From positions 1 through 64,000 of the forward strand of contig CAYZQO010000031.1 in the NCBI GenBank assembly GCA_964480725.1: a stretch of 64,000 nucleotides of DNA, read 5' to 3'. Numbering within the stretch: position 1 is the first letter of the stretch; every line of letters starts with the position of its first letter. The notes below the pieces were generated by a model. The model ran no database searches, was not told where the DNA came from, and saw only the letters and a list, made by a program, of their open reading frames with translations. The translations under genes were made by a program, and so were the position numbers. This document shows positions 50,231-58,555 of the stretch, one piece after another. Source of the DNA: JAFGBI01 sp964480725 (GTDB taxonomy: Bacteria > Myxococcota_A > Polyangia > Polyangiales > Polyangiaceae).

Positions 50231-52060
50231 ATGAAGCGGGCAAGGCTGTGCGTTCTGGGCGTGGCGGTCGCGGTGATGGTCGGCGGCTGCGAAGCTCGAC
50301 CGCGGGGCGCGGCGGACGATGCGACGGTGAAACCGTCGCTCCTCGGTGCGTTCCCGGCTAGCGCGGGGAAGGTGCTCGAGATCGACCTGACCGCCGGGGC
50401 ACCGGAGGTGATGGAAGGCGGGCTGATGCCGCTGCCCGCGACCCGCACCTATGTCGGCCTCGTGCGGGCGCTCGAGGGAGCGGCCCGGGACGAGCGGGCA
50501 TCGGCGGTCGTCGTGCGGTTCGGCTCCTCCACCTTCGGCTGGGCACGATCCGAGGAGCTCGCGCGCCTGCTCGGGGCGGTCCGCACGCGTGGCAAGCCCG
50601 TCGTTTGCCACACGCACGGGCTCGACAACGCCTCGGCATGGCTGATGACCGCGGGCTGCGACCGGATCTGGCTGAGCCCTGCCGGTGCGGCCGACGTCGT
50701 CGGCATCGCCGCGCAGGTGGTCTACTTCCGCGGCGCGCTCGACCGCCTGGCGGTGCACGCCGACTTCATCGCGGTCGGCGAGTACAAGAGCGCCATCGAG
50801 TCGTTCACCCGCGACGGCCCATCGGAGGCGGCGCGAAGAGATCTGACCGAGACGCTGGCGTCGATCCGGCAGAGCTGGCTCGACGGGCTCGCCAAAGCGC
50901 GCCCGGCCGCGAAGGGGTCGAAGGTCGCCGAGGCTGGCCCCTTCAGCCCCGAGGAGGCGCTCGGCGCGGGTCTGATCGACGGGATCGGCTTCGAGCGTGA
51001 CGCGATCGAGGACGCCAAGGCGCGCGGCAACGCCACTACCGTCAAGCCTCATTTCGGTCCCCAGGGCGCCGCGGGCATGCTTGACGTGGCCGAGATCATC
51101 CGGATCCTGTCGGGGGTCGATGAACGAGCTGGCGGTCGGCCGCGGATCGCCGTGCTGCCCGCCGTCGGCTCGATCGCGATGAGCGCGAGCGGCGGGCTGT
51201 TCGAGGGCGGGGGGATCGCCGAGCGCTCGATGACGAAGACGCTGCGCCGGCTCGCGGGCGACGACGGGGTGAAGGCGGTCGTGCTCCGCATCGACTCGCC
51301 CGGTGGCTCCGCGCTGGCCAGCGATCTGCTCTGGAAGGAGGTGGCCGACCTCCGGGCGAAGAAGCCGGTGGTGGTGTCGGTCGGCGGCATGGCGGCGAGC
51401 GGCGGCTACTACATCGCCTGCGCCGCGAGCCGCATCCTCGCGGAGAAGACCAGCATCGTGGGCTCGATCGGGGTCTTCGGGGGCAAGGTCACCTTCGACC
51501 AGGGGCTCGCCGCGGTTGGCGTCAACGCGGTCACCTTCCCCGCCAGCCCGGAGCCGGGCGCGGCCGCCCGAGCGGCGTACCTCTCTCCGCTCGAGCCCTG
51601 GGACGACGCGACCCGGGAGCGGGTGCGGGCGCAGATGCACGGCGTCTACGACCTGTTCCTGCGGCGGGTGGCCGAGGGGCGCAGGCTCCCCCTCGAGCGC
51701 GTCCGGCAGCTTGCCGCGGGGCGCATCTACAGCGGCCTGCAGGGGCGTGACCGCGGGCTGGTGGACGAGCTCGGCGGGCTCGCGCGCGCGGTCGAGGTGG
51801 CCAGGGAGCTCGGTCAGGTGGGCGCCGACGCGCCAGTGGTGGTCGAGGGAATGGGCGATTCGCTGCTAGAGCTGCTGGCGCTCGGCGAGGGCGCGAGCCG
51901 TGCCGAGGTGGAGGCCGCAGTATCCCGCTTGGAGCGGCGGCGGAGCGACCTGCACCGGGTCATAACGCCATCGCTCCTTCGCTTCGGTGCCGTGCTCGCG
52001 CCGCTGCTCGACGGGGAGCACGTGCTCGCGGCCGCCCCTTACGCGATGATCGTCGAGTGA
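50231..52060 (+). CDS. sppA: Signal peptide peptidase SppA (lipoprotein form)
   Basis: A 609-residue double-domain S49 serine protease, the long form. The N-terminal domain supplies the general-base Lys186 in GEYKSAIESFTR, and the C-terminal domain supplies the nucleophile Ser390 in GGMAASGGYYIA. The long form cleaves remnant signal peptides at the membrane. Unlike E. coli SppA, which has a membrane anchor helix, the N terminus ends in a lipobox (VMVGGC, Cys20), suggesting lipid anchoring. The family stretch IDSPGGSALASDLLW is present. ATG 50231 has no own ribosome site and relies on coupling to the gene upstream. Confidence 0.93.
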   Translation: MKRARLCVLGVAVAVMVGGCEARPRGAADDATVKPSLLGAFPASAGKVLEIDLTAGAPEVMEGGLMPLPATRTYVGLVRALEGAARDERASAVVVRFGSSTFGWARSEELARLLGAVRTRGKPVVCHTHGLDNASAWLMTAGCDRIWLSPAGAADVVGIAAQVVYFRGALDRLAVHADFIAVGEYKSAIESFTRDGPSEAARRDLTETLASIRQSWLDGLAKARPAAKGSKVAEAGPFSPEEALGAGLIDGIGFERDAIEDAKARGNATTVKPHFGPQGAAGMLDVAEIIRILSGVDERAGGRPRIAVLPAVGSIAMSASGGLFEGGGIAERSMTKTLRRLAGDDGVKAVVLRIDSPGGSALASDLLWKEVADLRAKKPVVVSVGGMAASGGYYIACAASRILAEKTSIVGSIGVFGGKVTFDQGLAAVGVNAVTFPASPEPGAAARAAYLSPLEPWDDATRERVRAQMHGVYDLFLRRVAEGRRLPLERVRQLAAGRIYSGLQGRDRGLVDELGGLARAVEVARELGQVGADAPVVVEGMGDSLLELLALGEGASRAEVEAAVSRLERRRSDLHRVITPSLLRFGAVLAPLLDGEHVLAAAPYAMIVE

Positions 52061-52093
52061 GCGGCCACGCCGGCGGCCGGGCCTGCCCGCGTG

Positions 52094-53974
52094 TTACGGC
52101 AGCGTCACCGGCGACGACCCGTCGACCCGCACGTGCGCCGCGTCCCCGTCCGGCACCTGCACCAGCACGATCCCGCCGGGGAGCGAGTCGAGGGGCGTCA
52201 GGTAGCCCACGCCCGTCTCGATGACGCTGAGGCTGGCGTCGAGCCAATCGACCCCGATCTCGATCCCGCCGGGGGGCGCCAGTAGCTCGTAGCTTGGGCC
52301 GAGACGGACCTCCCCGTCGCTCCCGATGCGGAGCGACTGCCACTCTGCGGGGGTGCCCCGGATCATCGGGGTGGCGTTGGTCGCCACGATCCAGTCGAAG
52401 ATGCCCTGATAGGTGTAGGCGCTGGACCAGATGTTCTCGCAGTAGCTCATGAAGTCGTTGCACTCCGGCTCCTTGAGGATCTGGTCGGCGAGATCGTAAC
52501 CCCAGGTCCCCGTCCTGCCGTCCGGGAAGGGGTAGTTCCAGTCGGCGTCCGTGGTGCCGCACGGCGCATGACCGCGTCCGTGCAGGTGCGCGAGCTCGTG
52601 CACGACGGTCCCGGCGGAGTACTCGCCCGGGTAGCCGAGGCCGACGCCAGCGTTCATCCGCCAGAAGGGCTCGGGGGACTCGGCCAGGAATGCCTGCCCG
52701 GCGACGCAGCCGCGAGGGCAGTACAGCTCCTCTCGATCGGCGGGGTTGAAGAGCCCGTAGAAGTACTCGTCGGACGGGGAGCCGAACTCCGCTTCCATGA
52801 AATCGACGAGGCCGTAGAGGATCTCGTTCCAGCCCGAGCCGTCCGCAGAAACCGGATCGCTCCAGGGCATCTCTTTCGTGACCGTGAGCTCCAGGGCGTC
52901 GAAGGAGACGGGGTAGAACTTGGAGAAGTACTCCCGGTAGAGCGCCACCTGGGCGTCACTGGTGTCCGGGAGCCGCCCGGAGCCATCGGCGTCGTAGCGG
53001 ATCGGCACCAAGTGGATGATGAGCCCGCCGTCGAGGCTTCGCTCGCCGATGCTCGCGGCGCCGGACTCGGGCCACCGCGTGCGAGTGGAGTCGCCGCTGC
53101 CGCTGCCGCCGCCCACCTCCACGAGCGAGACGCTGTAGGTTGCGCCGCCCGCGAGCGCGGTGGCGGGCACGTCCACGTTCAGCGTGGAGCCGAGCTCCTC
53201 GTCGGCGGAGTCGCGGTTGATCGTCTGCTCGGCGGTGAGCGACACCAGGCTCCCCGCCGATTCGACCTCTACCACCGCGCGCACGCCACGCGCCGTCCAC
53301 CCGGACTGCCGCGCGACGAAGATCCGGAGCAGCGCTTCCTTGTCCTGAGCGATGTCCGCCGGGCGCTCGGCGACCTCCGCCCAGTCCTGCATCAGTGGGA
53401 TTTCGACCGTCTGGTAGAGGGACACCTTGCTGATTTCGAGTCCCGTCACCGGCGTCGAGCTCTCGCTCCCGCCGGTGCCCGCGGTGCCGCCGGTGGCCTC
53501 CCCGCCGGTGGCGAACCCACCCGTCGCGTTTCCGCCGGTGGCGAACCCACCGGTCGCGTCTCCCCCGGTGGTGAACCCACCCGTGGTGAACCCGCCGGTC
53601 GCCAACCCGCCGGTGGCAAACCCGCCGGTGGCGAAGCCGCCGGTGGTGAACCCACCCGTGGTGAACCCGCCGGTGGTGAAGCCGCCCGTGGGGAGCCCGC
53701 CGGACGCGAAGCCGCCGGTGCTGGCACCACCGGTTGGCAGCCCGCCAGTCGCGAAGCCGCCGGTGCTGGCACCACCGGTTGCCAGCCCGCCGGACGCGAA
53801 GCCGCCGGTGCTGGCACCACCGGTTGCCAGCCCGCCGGTGGTCATCCCACCGATCCCTCCCGAGCCGCCCGCGGCCGTCTCAGCTCCGCCGGGGTTGTCG
53901 TCCCCAACGCCGCACGCGGGGAGGAGCGCGAGCGCCATCGTCCACGCCGCCCCACGCCCGATTGTTGATCGCAT
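52094..53974 (-). CDS. Metzincin-type zinc metalloprotease lipoprotein with Thr-Gly-Gly linker
   Basis: A 626-residue lipoprotein. Lipobox LLPAC (Cys21) is followed by a 130-residue linker of Thr-Gly-Gly-Phe/Leu repeats, a beta domain, and a catalytic domain with HELAHLHGRGH (about residues 455-465), a full metzincin HExxHxxGxxH zinc site. Cys residues flank it (CPRGC, HAPCG). No pro-peptide cysteine switch was identified. The exact metzincin subfamily is unclear. The Met-turn, expected later in the fold, may be the DFMSYCEN segment (about 490). Start ATG 53974 has a GGAAGGA site. Confidence 0.85.
   Translation of the reverse strand: MRSTIGRGAAWTMALALLPACGVGDDNPGGAETAAGGSGGIGGMTTGGLATGGASTGGFASGGLATGGASTGGFATGGLPTGGASTGGFASGGLPTGGFTTGGFTTGGFTTGGFATGGFATGGLATGGFTTGGFTTGGDATGGFATGGNATGGFATGGEATGGTAGTGGSESSTPVTGLEISKVSLYQTVEIPLMQDWAEVAERPADIAQDKEALLRIFVARQSGWTARGVRAVVEVESAGSLVSLTAEQTINRDSADEELGSTLNVDVPATALAGGATYSVSLVEVGGGSGSGDSTRTRWPESGAASIGERSLDGGLIIHLVPIRYDADGSGRLPDTSDAQVALYREYFSKFYPVSFDALELTVTKEMPWSDPVSADGSGWNEILYGLVDFMEAEFGSPSDEYFYGLFNPADREELYCPRGCVAGQAFLAESPEPFWRMNAGVGLGYPGEYSAGTVVHELAHLHGRGHAPCGTTDADWNYPFPDGRTGTWGYDLADQILKEPECNDFMSYCENIWSSAYTYQGIFDWIVATNATPMIRGTPAEWQSLRIGSDGEVRLGPSYELLAPPGGIEIGVDWLDASLSVIETGVGYLTPLDSLPGGIVLVQVPDGDAAHVRVDGSSPVTLP
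53470..53850 (-). repeat. Thr-Gly-Gly minisatellite-like coding repeat
   Basis: About 25 copies of a 12- to 15-base unit encode Thr-Gly-Gly-Phe/Leu-Ala/Thr repeats in the metalloprotease. Several adjacent copies are nearly identical, so slippage and length variation are expected. It is translated, not a regulatory repeat. Confidence 0.8.
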
Positions 53975-54249
53975 GCCGACGAGATCCTTCCGCAGCCCGA
54001 CCGTGTCGTCAGGATATCGCGATTCATGGGGTTTCGCACGTCCTGGCGAGTCCGTGCTCGGGCCCGAACCGGGATCCCCCAGGGCGCTGGCCGTTTCTTG
54101 TGGGCGACTGCGCGCGCCTGCCCTCCGCTGCCCGGGGGATTGCGGGCGGGCTCGCGGGTCGTCGCGCAGCCGGGCTCGGCAAGCACCGGGGCAGGAAGGG
54201 CTCGTCCGCGGCGCCGTCACCGGGTGCGGCGCCCGTTTCGCGACCACGC

Positions 54250-55239
54250 TCACCAGCAATTGTCGACGCAGCAGGACCGACCCTCTTCGCAGGTCAGGTC
54301 CTCGCCCGCGTCCGCCCAGCAGCCGGTGCACTCGCCGGGCACGCAGTTGGCGCCCTCTGCCTGGGAGCAGGTGGACGCCGGCGCGGGCTGGCAGCACCAG
54401 CCGTTGCCGTTACTGCCGCAGTCTTGGTGCCCATCGACCGCGACGGGCTCGAACCCGATCGGGCAGACCTCCCATCGCTCGGCGGTGCAGAGCTCGCCGC
54501 CGGCGAGCTCACAGGCTGGTGTGAGCGCCGGGCCAGAGCCGCCGGCGCCGCCCGCTCCTCCGGCGCCGGCTCCACCGCCACCCGCCCCGCCGTCACCCGC
54601 GGGCTCCTCGTCCGGGAGGCACTCGGGGTTCTTCGTGCGGTCGTCGTAGGGCAGGAAGTCGTAGTCCGGCCACAGCTCGAGGATGCGCTCGTACTGGGCC
54701 TCGGGGATGGGAGGGACGCCCTCCGATGGGCAGGGGCCCTGGTGATTGGGCACGTTGATGGCGATGGTGCGGGCCTGCCCGTCGACCACCTCCTCCTCGT
54801 TCTTGCTGGCGATCGGCAGGCAGTTCTCCGGGGCGCAGGAGGGGTCGTCCCAGGATGCCACCATCAGGACGTAGTCCAGGCCGGGGGTGACCGTCTGCGC
54901 CTCGCTGGTGTCACCGAGCTCGATTCGGCCGAACTCGACGCCCCGATACGAGGACTCGCAGATCGTCCACGGCGGCCGAAGCTCCAGCTCCGGATTGTTG
55001 AAATCGTTCTGGATCCGGACTGTGGCTGCTGCCGCGTCGTCGCCGGCGGCACCGCCCGCCCCTCCCCTCGGTGTGCCAGCGGAGCCCCCGCCGGGAGCGC
55101 TGCCGTCCGACCCGACCGGCTCCGCCCCCGCATCGCCGCCCTGACTCGCGGAGGGATCGCTCTCCGAGTCACCCCCGCAGCCGAGCGCGAGCGCGCAGCC
55201 AGCAGTGAGCAGGGTCAGTCGTCGTATCCACTGTGCCAT
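54250..55239 (-). CDS. Lipoprotein, paralogue of the nickel-locus lipoprotein, with Cys-rich tail
   Basis: A 329-residue lipoprotein with lipobox ALALGC (Cys21). Residues 67-215 align without gaps to residues 22-170 of the lipoprotein beginning at 61458, about four-fifths identical by hand (shared stretches include PPWTICESSYRGVEFGRIEL and CAPENCLPIASKNEEEVVDG). After that, a Gly/Ala linker leads to an extra C-terminal Cys-rich domain (CELAGGELC, GWCCQPAP, GECTGCW, SCCVDNCW). Function unknown. It is divergent from nikR with no NikR box found in between. Its location suggests a link to metal handling. Confidence 0.75.
   Translation of the reverse strand: MAQWIRRLTLLTAGCALALGCGGDSESDPSASQGGDAGAEPVGSDGSAPGGGSAGTPRGGAGGAAGDDAAAATVRIQNDFNNPELELRPPWTICESSYRGVEFGRIELGDTSEAQTVTPGLDYVLMVASWDDPSCAPENCLPIASKNEEEVVDGQARTIAINVPNHQGPCPSEGVPPIPEAQYERILELWPDYDFLPYDDRTKNPECLPDEEPAGDGGAGGGGAGAGGAGGAGGSGPALTPACELAGGELCTAERWEVCPIGFEPVAVDGHQDCGSNGNGWCCQPAPASTCSQAEGANCVPGECTGCWADAGEDLTCEEGRSCCVDNCW
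54595..55041. repeat. Direct repeat, copy 1 (flanks metal-uptake locus)
   Basis: This 447-base segment and 60949-61395 are the same coding region in the same orientation, about 6.35 kb apart, with long runs of identical bases. They bracket nikR and most of the transport operon. Confidence 0.75.
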
Positions 55240-55516
55240 GGGGTTCCCTTCTGCCCGAGGTCTGGGGAAGCACCGGCGCGTTAAGCAAGTTCCGTGCTTG
55301 CATCGTCGGCTAAGGTTTCGGCTGACCGCGGATGCCTCGGATCGGGTCCTGGTCGAACGACGGAGCGAGTTCGCCAGGAGAGAGCGCGCTCGGGGGGAGT
55401 CGCCCGCTTGGCACAGAATGGCCCATGGACCGCGCGCGCTGCGCTAGCCTGGCGCGGCGGGTGCCGGCCGGGCGGGCGTGACGGTTCGGCGAGCCCCTGC
55501 ACCCCGGAGATCCGCC

Positions 55517-55933
55517 ATGAGCACCGTCACTCGCTTCAGCGTGTCCATCGAGCAGGAGCTGCTCGGTCGGTTCCTCCGGATCGCGAAGCAGCGGGGGTGG
55601 GGCAACCGCTCCGAGGCGCTCCGCAACCTCATCCGCGATGCCCTGGTGCGGGAGGAGTGGGAGGCGGACGCCGAGATCGTCGGCACCATCACGCTCGTGT
55701 ACGACCACCACAAGCGCGATCTCAGCGAGAAGCTCACCGGCATCCAGCACGATCACCACGACGCTGTGCTCTCCGCGACGCACATCCACCTCGACCACGA
55801 CAACTGTCTCGAGATGATCGCCGTCCGCGGCACCGCCTCCGAGGTGCAACGGATCGCCGACGCGCTCATCGGCACGCGGGGCGTCAAGCACGGCAAGCTC
55901 TCGGCCACCACCACGGGCAAGAAGATCCGGTAG
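55517..55933 (+). CDS. nikR: Nickel-responsive regulator NikR
   Basis: A 138-residue ribbon-helix-helix repressor with an ACT-like nickel domain. The DNA-binding ribbon is TRFSVSIEQEL, followed by NRSEALRNLIRDAL. The four square-planar nickel ligands of E. coli NikR (His76, His87, His89, Cys95) correspond to His78, His89, His91 and Cys97 in QHDHH, THIHLDHDNC. A GGAG site precedes ATG 55517. It ends 13 bases from the convergent end of the transport operon, whose promoter carries a perfect NikR box. Confidence 0.95.
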   Translation: MSTVTRFSVSIEQELLGRFLRIAKQRGWGNRSEALRNLIRDALVREEWEADAEIVGTITLVYDHHKRDLSEKLTGIQHDHHDAVLSATHIHLDHDNCLEMIAVRGTASEVQRIADALIGTRGVKHGKLSATTTGKKIR

Positions 55934-55946
55934 CCGACGGGCCGAA

Positions 55947-56639
55947 TTACCCCTCCCAGCGGCGGCGCACCTCGTTCGGGTCCTGCGTGTCGAGCGCGAT
56001 GCGGCCCCCGTCCAGCACCAGAAAGCGCGAACAGACGTCGCCCGCGAAGGCGAGGTCGTGGGTCGCGATCAGCATCGCGGCGTCGAGGCGCCCGAGCAGC
56101 GCCGACAGCGCGCGCCTCCCCGGGGGATCGAGCCCAGCGGTCGGCTCGTCGAACAGCAGCAGCGCCGGCTCCGTCACCAGGGCGCCAGCCAGGGCCACCC
56201 GCTGCTTCTGGCCGTGCGACAGGTGGTGCAGCGGCGCTTCGGCCATCGGTTCGACCCCGAGGGCGCCGAGCGCGCCCCGCGCCCGCTCCAGCGCTTCGGC
56301 GGTCGGGACGCCCCGGCGCAACAGCCCGAACGCCGCGTCGTCGAGCACCCGAGGGAAGAGGAGTTGATCCTCGGGCACGTTGAAGAGAAACCCGATCCGG
56401 TCCCGGAGGCTCCCCGCTGTTCTGCGCTCGAGCCGGGTGCCGGTGACTCGGATTTCTCCCTCGTGGTCGATCAGGCCGACGGCGGCTGACAGGAGGGTCG
56501 TCTTGCCCGAACCGTTGAGGCCGAGCAGCGCCGCGCGCTCCCCGGGCATGATGGTGAAGGAGACGCCGGCCAGGATCGGCCGATCCTCTTGGTGGTACCG
56601 GACCGTGACGTCCCGGAGCTCGAGCGTGGGGTGGCTCAC
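55947..56639 (-). CDS. ECF/metal transporter ATPase (CbiO/NikO-like)
   Basis: A 230-residue ABC ATPase with Walker A GLNGSGKTT (40-48), Q-loop FNVPEDQLLF (a CbiO-family hallmark), signature LSHGQKQRVALA, Walker B LLLFDEPTAGLD and switch His in ATHDLAF. It should power the membrane parts encoded upstream. Only one ATPase is present, as in cobalt/nickel CbiO/NikO systems. ATG 56639 overlaps the T-component stop. It is the last gene of the operon. Confidence 0.92.
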   Translation of the reverse strand: MSHPTLELRDVTVRYHQEDRPILAGVSFTIMPGERAALLGLNGSGKTTLLSAAVGLIDHEGEIRVTGTRLERRTAGSLRDRIGFLFNVPEDQLLFPRVLDDAAFGLLRRGVPTAEALERARGALGALGVEPMAEAPLHHLSHGQKQRVALAGALVTEPALLLFDEPTAGLDPPGRRALSALLGRLDAAMLIATHDLAFAGDVCSRFLVLDGGRIALDTQDPNEVRRRWEG

Positions 56640-57397
56640 GCCGTCCCCCAGAGGCGCACCAGCAGCGCGAGCCCCAGCGCGCCCGTGGCAGCGCCAAGCG
56701 CGACGACGTCCACCGGGCCCAGCGCGGCGCGGGAGAACGCCGGTGGGGGGCCGTCACAGTAGCCGCGCAGCTCCATCGCGGCCCCCACCCGCTCGGCGCG
56801 GAGGATGACCCGGGGCAGCCAGACCTGCGGCAGCGAGAAGAGCACGCGCCAGGCGATGATCCCGCCGGACCCCGCGCCACGCACGGCCATGGCCTGTGCC
56901 ACCTGCCGCGTCTCGTACAGCAGCGACGCCGTCTGGTGCACGATCTGGAGCAGGATCACCGACAGTAGGTTCGGCACCGGCAATCGCAGGAGCGCCTCCC
57001 GGAGATCGCTCCCGGTGAGCACGGTGACCGTGGTCACCGAGATCAGCGTGCCGGTGAGGCCCCGCAGCAGGAGGGTCCAGGGCACGATCAGCGCCTCGCG
57101 CCAGCTCGCGGTCGTCTCCCCCGGGGGCGCCGGGAGGAGCGGCAGCAGCAGGAAATACGGTAGCAGTAGCGCTAAGCCGACCAGGACGGACGTGCGGAGG
57201 ACCCGCCACGGTGGCAGGCACACCAGCAACCACGCCGTGGTGATGCCCGCCGCGCAGAGCGACCCGGCGACCGTTGACCCGCTCGAGATCATACCGCCCC
57301 CGAAGGCCGCGATCCCCGCGAGCAGGCGGGTTGGCGGCGCGGCGTGCCGGAGGGGGCCGCGCCCGCAGCCCCAGAGATCGTGCAGCGAGGTCCGCAT
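56636..57397 (-). CDS. ECF transporter T component (CbiQ/NikQ-like)
   Basis: A 253-residue membrane protein with about five helices. The segment QAMAVRGAGSG and the later RAERVGAAMELRGY correspond to the two Ala-Arg-Gly coupling helices by which T components grip the ATPase. It connects the substrate-binding membrane protein with the ATPase. It overlaps the ATPase gene by four bases and starts 6 bases after the methyltransferase stop. Confidence 0.88.
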   Translation of the reverse strand: MRTSLHDLWGCGRGPLRHAAPPTRLLAGIAAFGGGMISSGSTVAGSLCAAGITTAWLLVCLPPWRVLRTSVLVGLALLLPYFLLLPLLPAPPGETTASWREALIVPWTLLLRGLTGTLISVTTVTVLTGSDLREALLRLPVPNLLSVILLQIVHQTASLLYETRQVAQAMAVRGAGSGGIIAWRVLFSLPQVWLPRVILRAERVGAAMELRGYCDGPPPAFSRAALGPVDVVALGAATGALGLALLVRLWGTA

Positions 57398-57403
57398 CCC
57401 GGG

Positions 57404-58015
57404 TCAGCCCTCCGGCTTCACCGCGGTGACGAGGTAGCGGTCGCCCGCCTCGCTCGCCGTCACGACCCGGAAGCCGGTGCCCGCGAGCTGCGCGGCGGTC
57501 TGCTCCGCCGGCGGCAGGACGTCGCCGCGCACGGCCTCGCCGGCGCCGGCGTGGATCGCGTTGACCCGCTCGCGCGGGATGAGGTGCCAGACGTGTAGAG
57601 CGCCTCCCGGCGCCAGCACACGGCCGAGCTCGGCCGTCACCGCCGCGCGGTCGTCGAGGTGGGGCCAGACCGAGCAGCAGAGGATCCGATCGCAGGCGGC
57701 GTCGCCGAGGGGGAGGCGCCGCGCGTCGGCTGCATGCCAGGTGACGCGGGGATCGGCGATCTTGCGCCGTGCCACCTCGAGCATGCGCGGTGAGATGTCG
57801 ACCGCGAAGACCCGCCCCGCCGGGGAGAGCCGCGCGAGCAGGGCACGGGTGAGGTTGCCTGTCCCGCAGCCGAGGTCGAGCACCCGCTCGTCCATTCCGA
57901 CGCCGAGCTCCTCGAGGCTAGCGGCCAGCTTGCGCTCGAGCGCGGCGAGATCATCCCACCCGTCCCACTGGTCGGCGATGCCGTCAAAGAAAGCGGTCCG
58001 GGGGTTCGGGATCAT
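57404..58015 (-). CDS. Class I SAM-dependent methyltransferase in the transport operon
   Basis: A 203-residue methyltransferase with motif I VLDLGCGTGNLT (45-56), an acidic residue in FAVDISP and the motif ADARRLPLGDAACDRIL. The C-terminal half includes HLIPRERVNAIHAGAGEAV, distinctive and also rich in potential metal ligands. Substrate is unknown; possibilities are a metallophore, a nucleotide, or a protein of the uptake system. Start ATG 58015 has an AGGAG site and overlaps the S-component stop (ATGA), so the two are coupled. Confidence 0.85.
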   Translation of the reverse strand: MIPNPRTAFFDGIADQWDGWDDLAALERKLAASLEELGVGMDERVLDLGCGTGNLTRALLARLSPAGRVFAVDISPRMLEVARRKIADPRVTWHAADARRLPLGDAACDRILCCSVWPHLDDRAAVTAELGRVLAPGGALHVWHLIPRERVNAIHAGAGEAVRGDVLPPAEQTAAQLAGTGFRVVTASEAGDRYLVTAVKPEG

Positions 58016-58554
58016 GGTGAGCTCCTGGGTTGGGTCGCCGCCAGGCGGGCGGTCCTCCGCCCCACTCTTGCCACAGGCGGGACCACCACGGCCATGAGGA
58101 TGAGCCCGGGCCAGCCGCTCAGGAGGGAGACCGCCGCCAGGAACCCCGCCGGCAACGCGATCAGCCGCGAGAAGGCATACACCAGGGCGACGTAGACGAC
58201 GCGACCCAATAGGAGCACGGGGATCAGCACCAGCCACTCGTTCGTCCCCGGCCAGCGGCCGACGACGGCCGCGATCAGCGCCGCCATCACGCCGAGCTCG
58301 ATCGCCATGAAGACCGCGATGGGCGGGTAGAAGGGTGGCATCCCGGTGAGCGCCGCCGACAGCAGCGGGACGAGCGCGGCGGTGGCCGCCGCCGGCGCCG
58401 GCCGCACGAGGAACGCCAGCGCGCAGAGCGGAAGGTACATCGGCATGAAGACGTGCCCGAGCCGCACCAGGTGAAACAGCACGGGCAGGAGCAGCGCAGC
58501 GGCGCCGAAGAGGCCAGAGTACGCCAGCTCACGAGGGGAGAGGGTGCCGTTCAC
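58012..58554 (-). CDS. ECF transporter S-component-like membrane protein
   Basis: A 180-residue protein with about six hydrophobic helices, of the size and composition of ECF-transporter substrate-binding (S) subunits. The segment HVFMPMYLPLCALAFLVRPAP lies where S components have their conserved amphipathic turn. It lacks the MHIPDG N terminus of NikM/CbiM. With NikR control the cargo may be nickel or a nickel chelate, but the family is not assigned. GTG 58554 lies one base after the receptor stop. Confidence 0.75.
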   Translation of the reverse strand: MNGTLSPRELAYSGLFGAAALLLPVLFHLVRLGHVFMPMYLPLCALAFLVRPAPAAATAALVPLLSAALTGMPPFYPPIAVFMAIELGVMAALIAAVVGRWPGTNEWLVLIPVLLLGRVVYVALVYAFSRLIALPAGFLAAVSLLSGWPGLILMAVVVPPVARVGRRTARLAATQPRSSP

Positions 58555-58555
58555 G

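Noticed and set aside
53470..53850. Tandem repeats resembling a CRISPR array or minisatellite
   Set aside because: Units are 12-15 bases with no spacers of constant length, and they stay in frame as Thr-Gly-Gly codons inside a lipoprotein gene.
55240..55516. Possible NikR box before nikR or before the lipoprotein at 55239
   Set aside because: No GTGTTAC/GTAACAC pair is present; only a weak 5-base inverted repeat (AAGCA/TGCTT) near 55283-55299 was seen.
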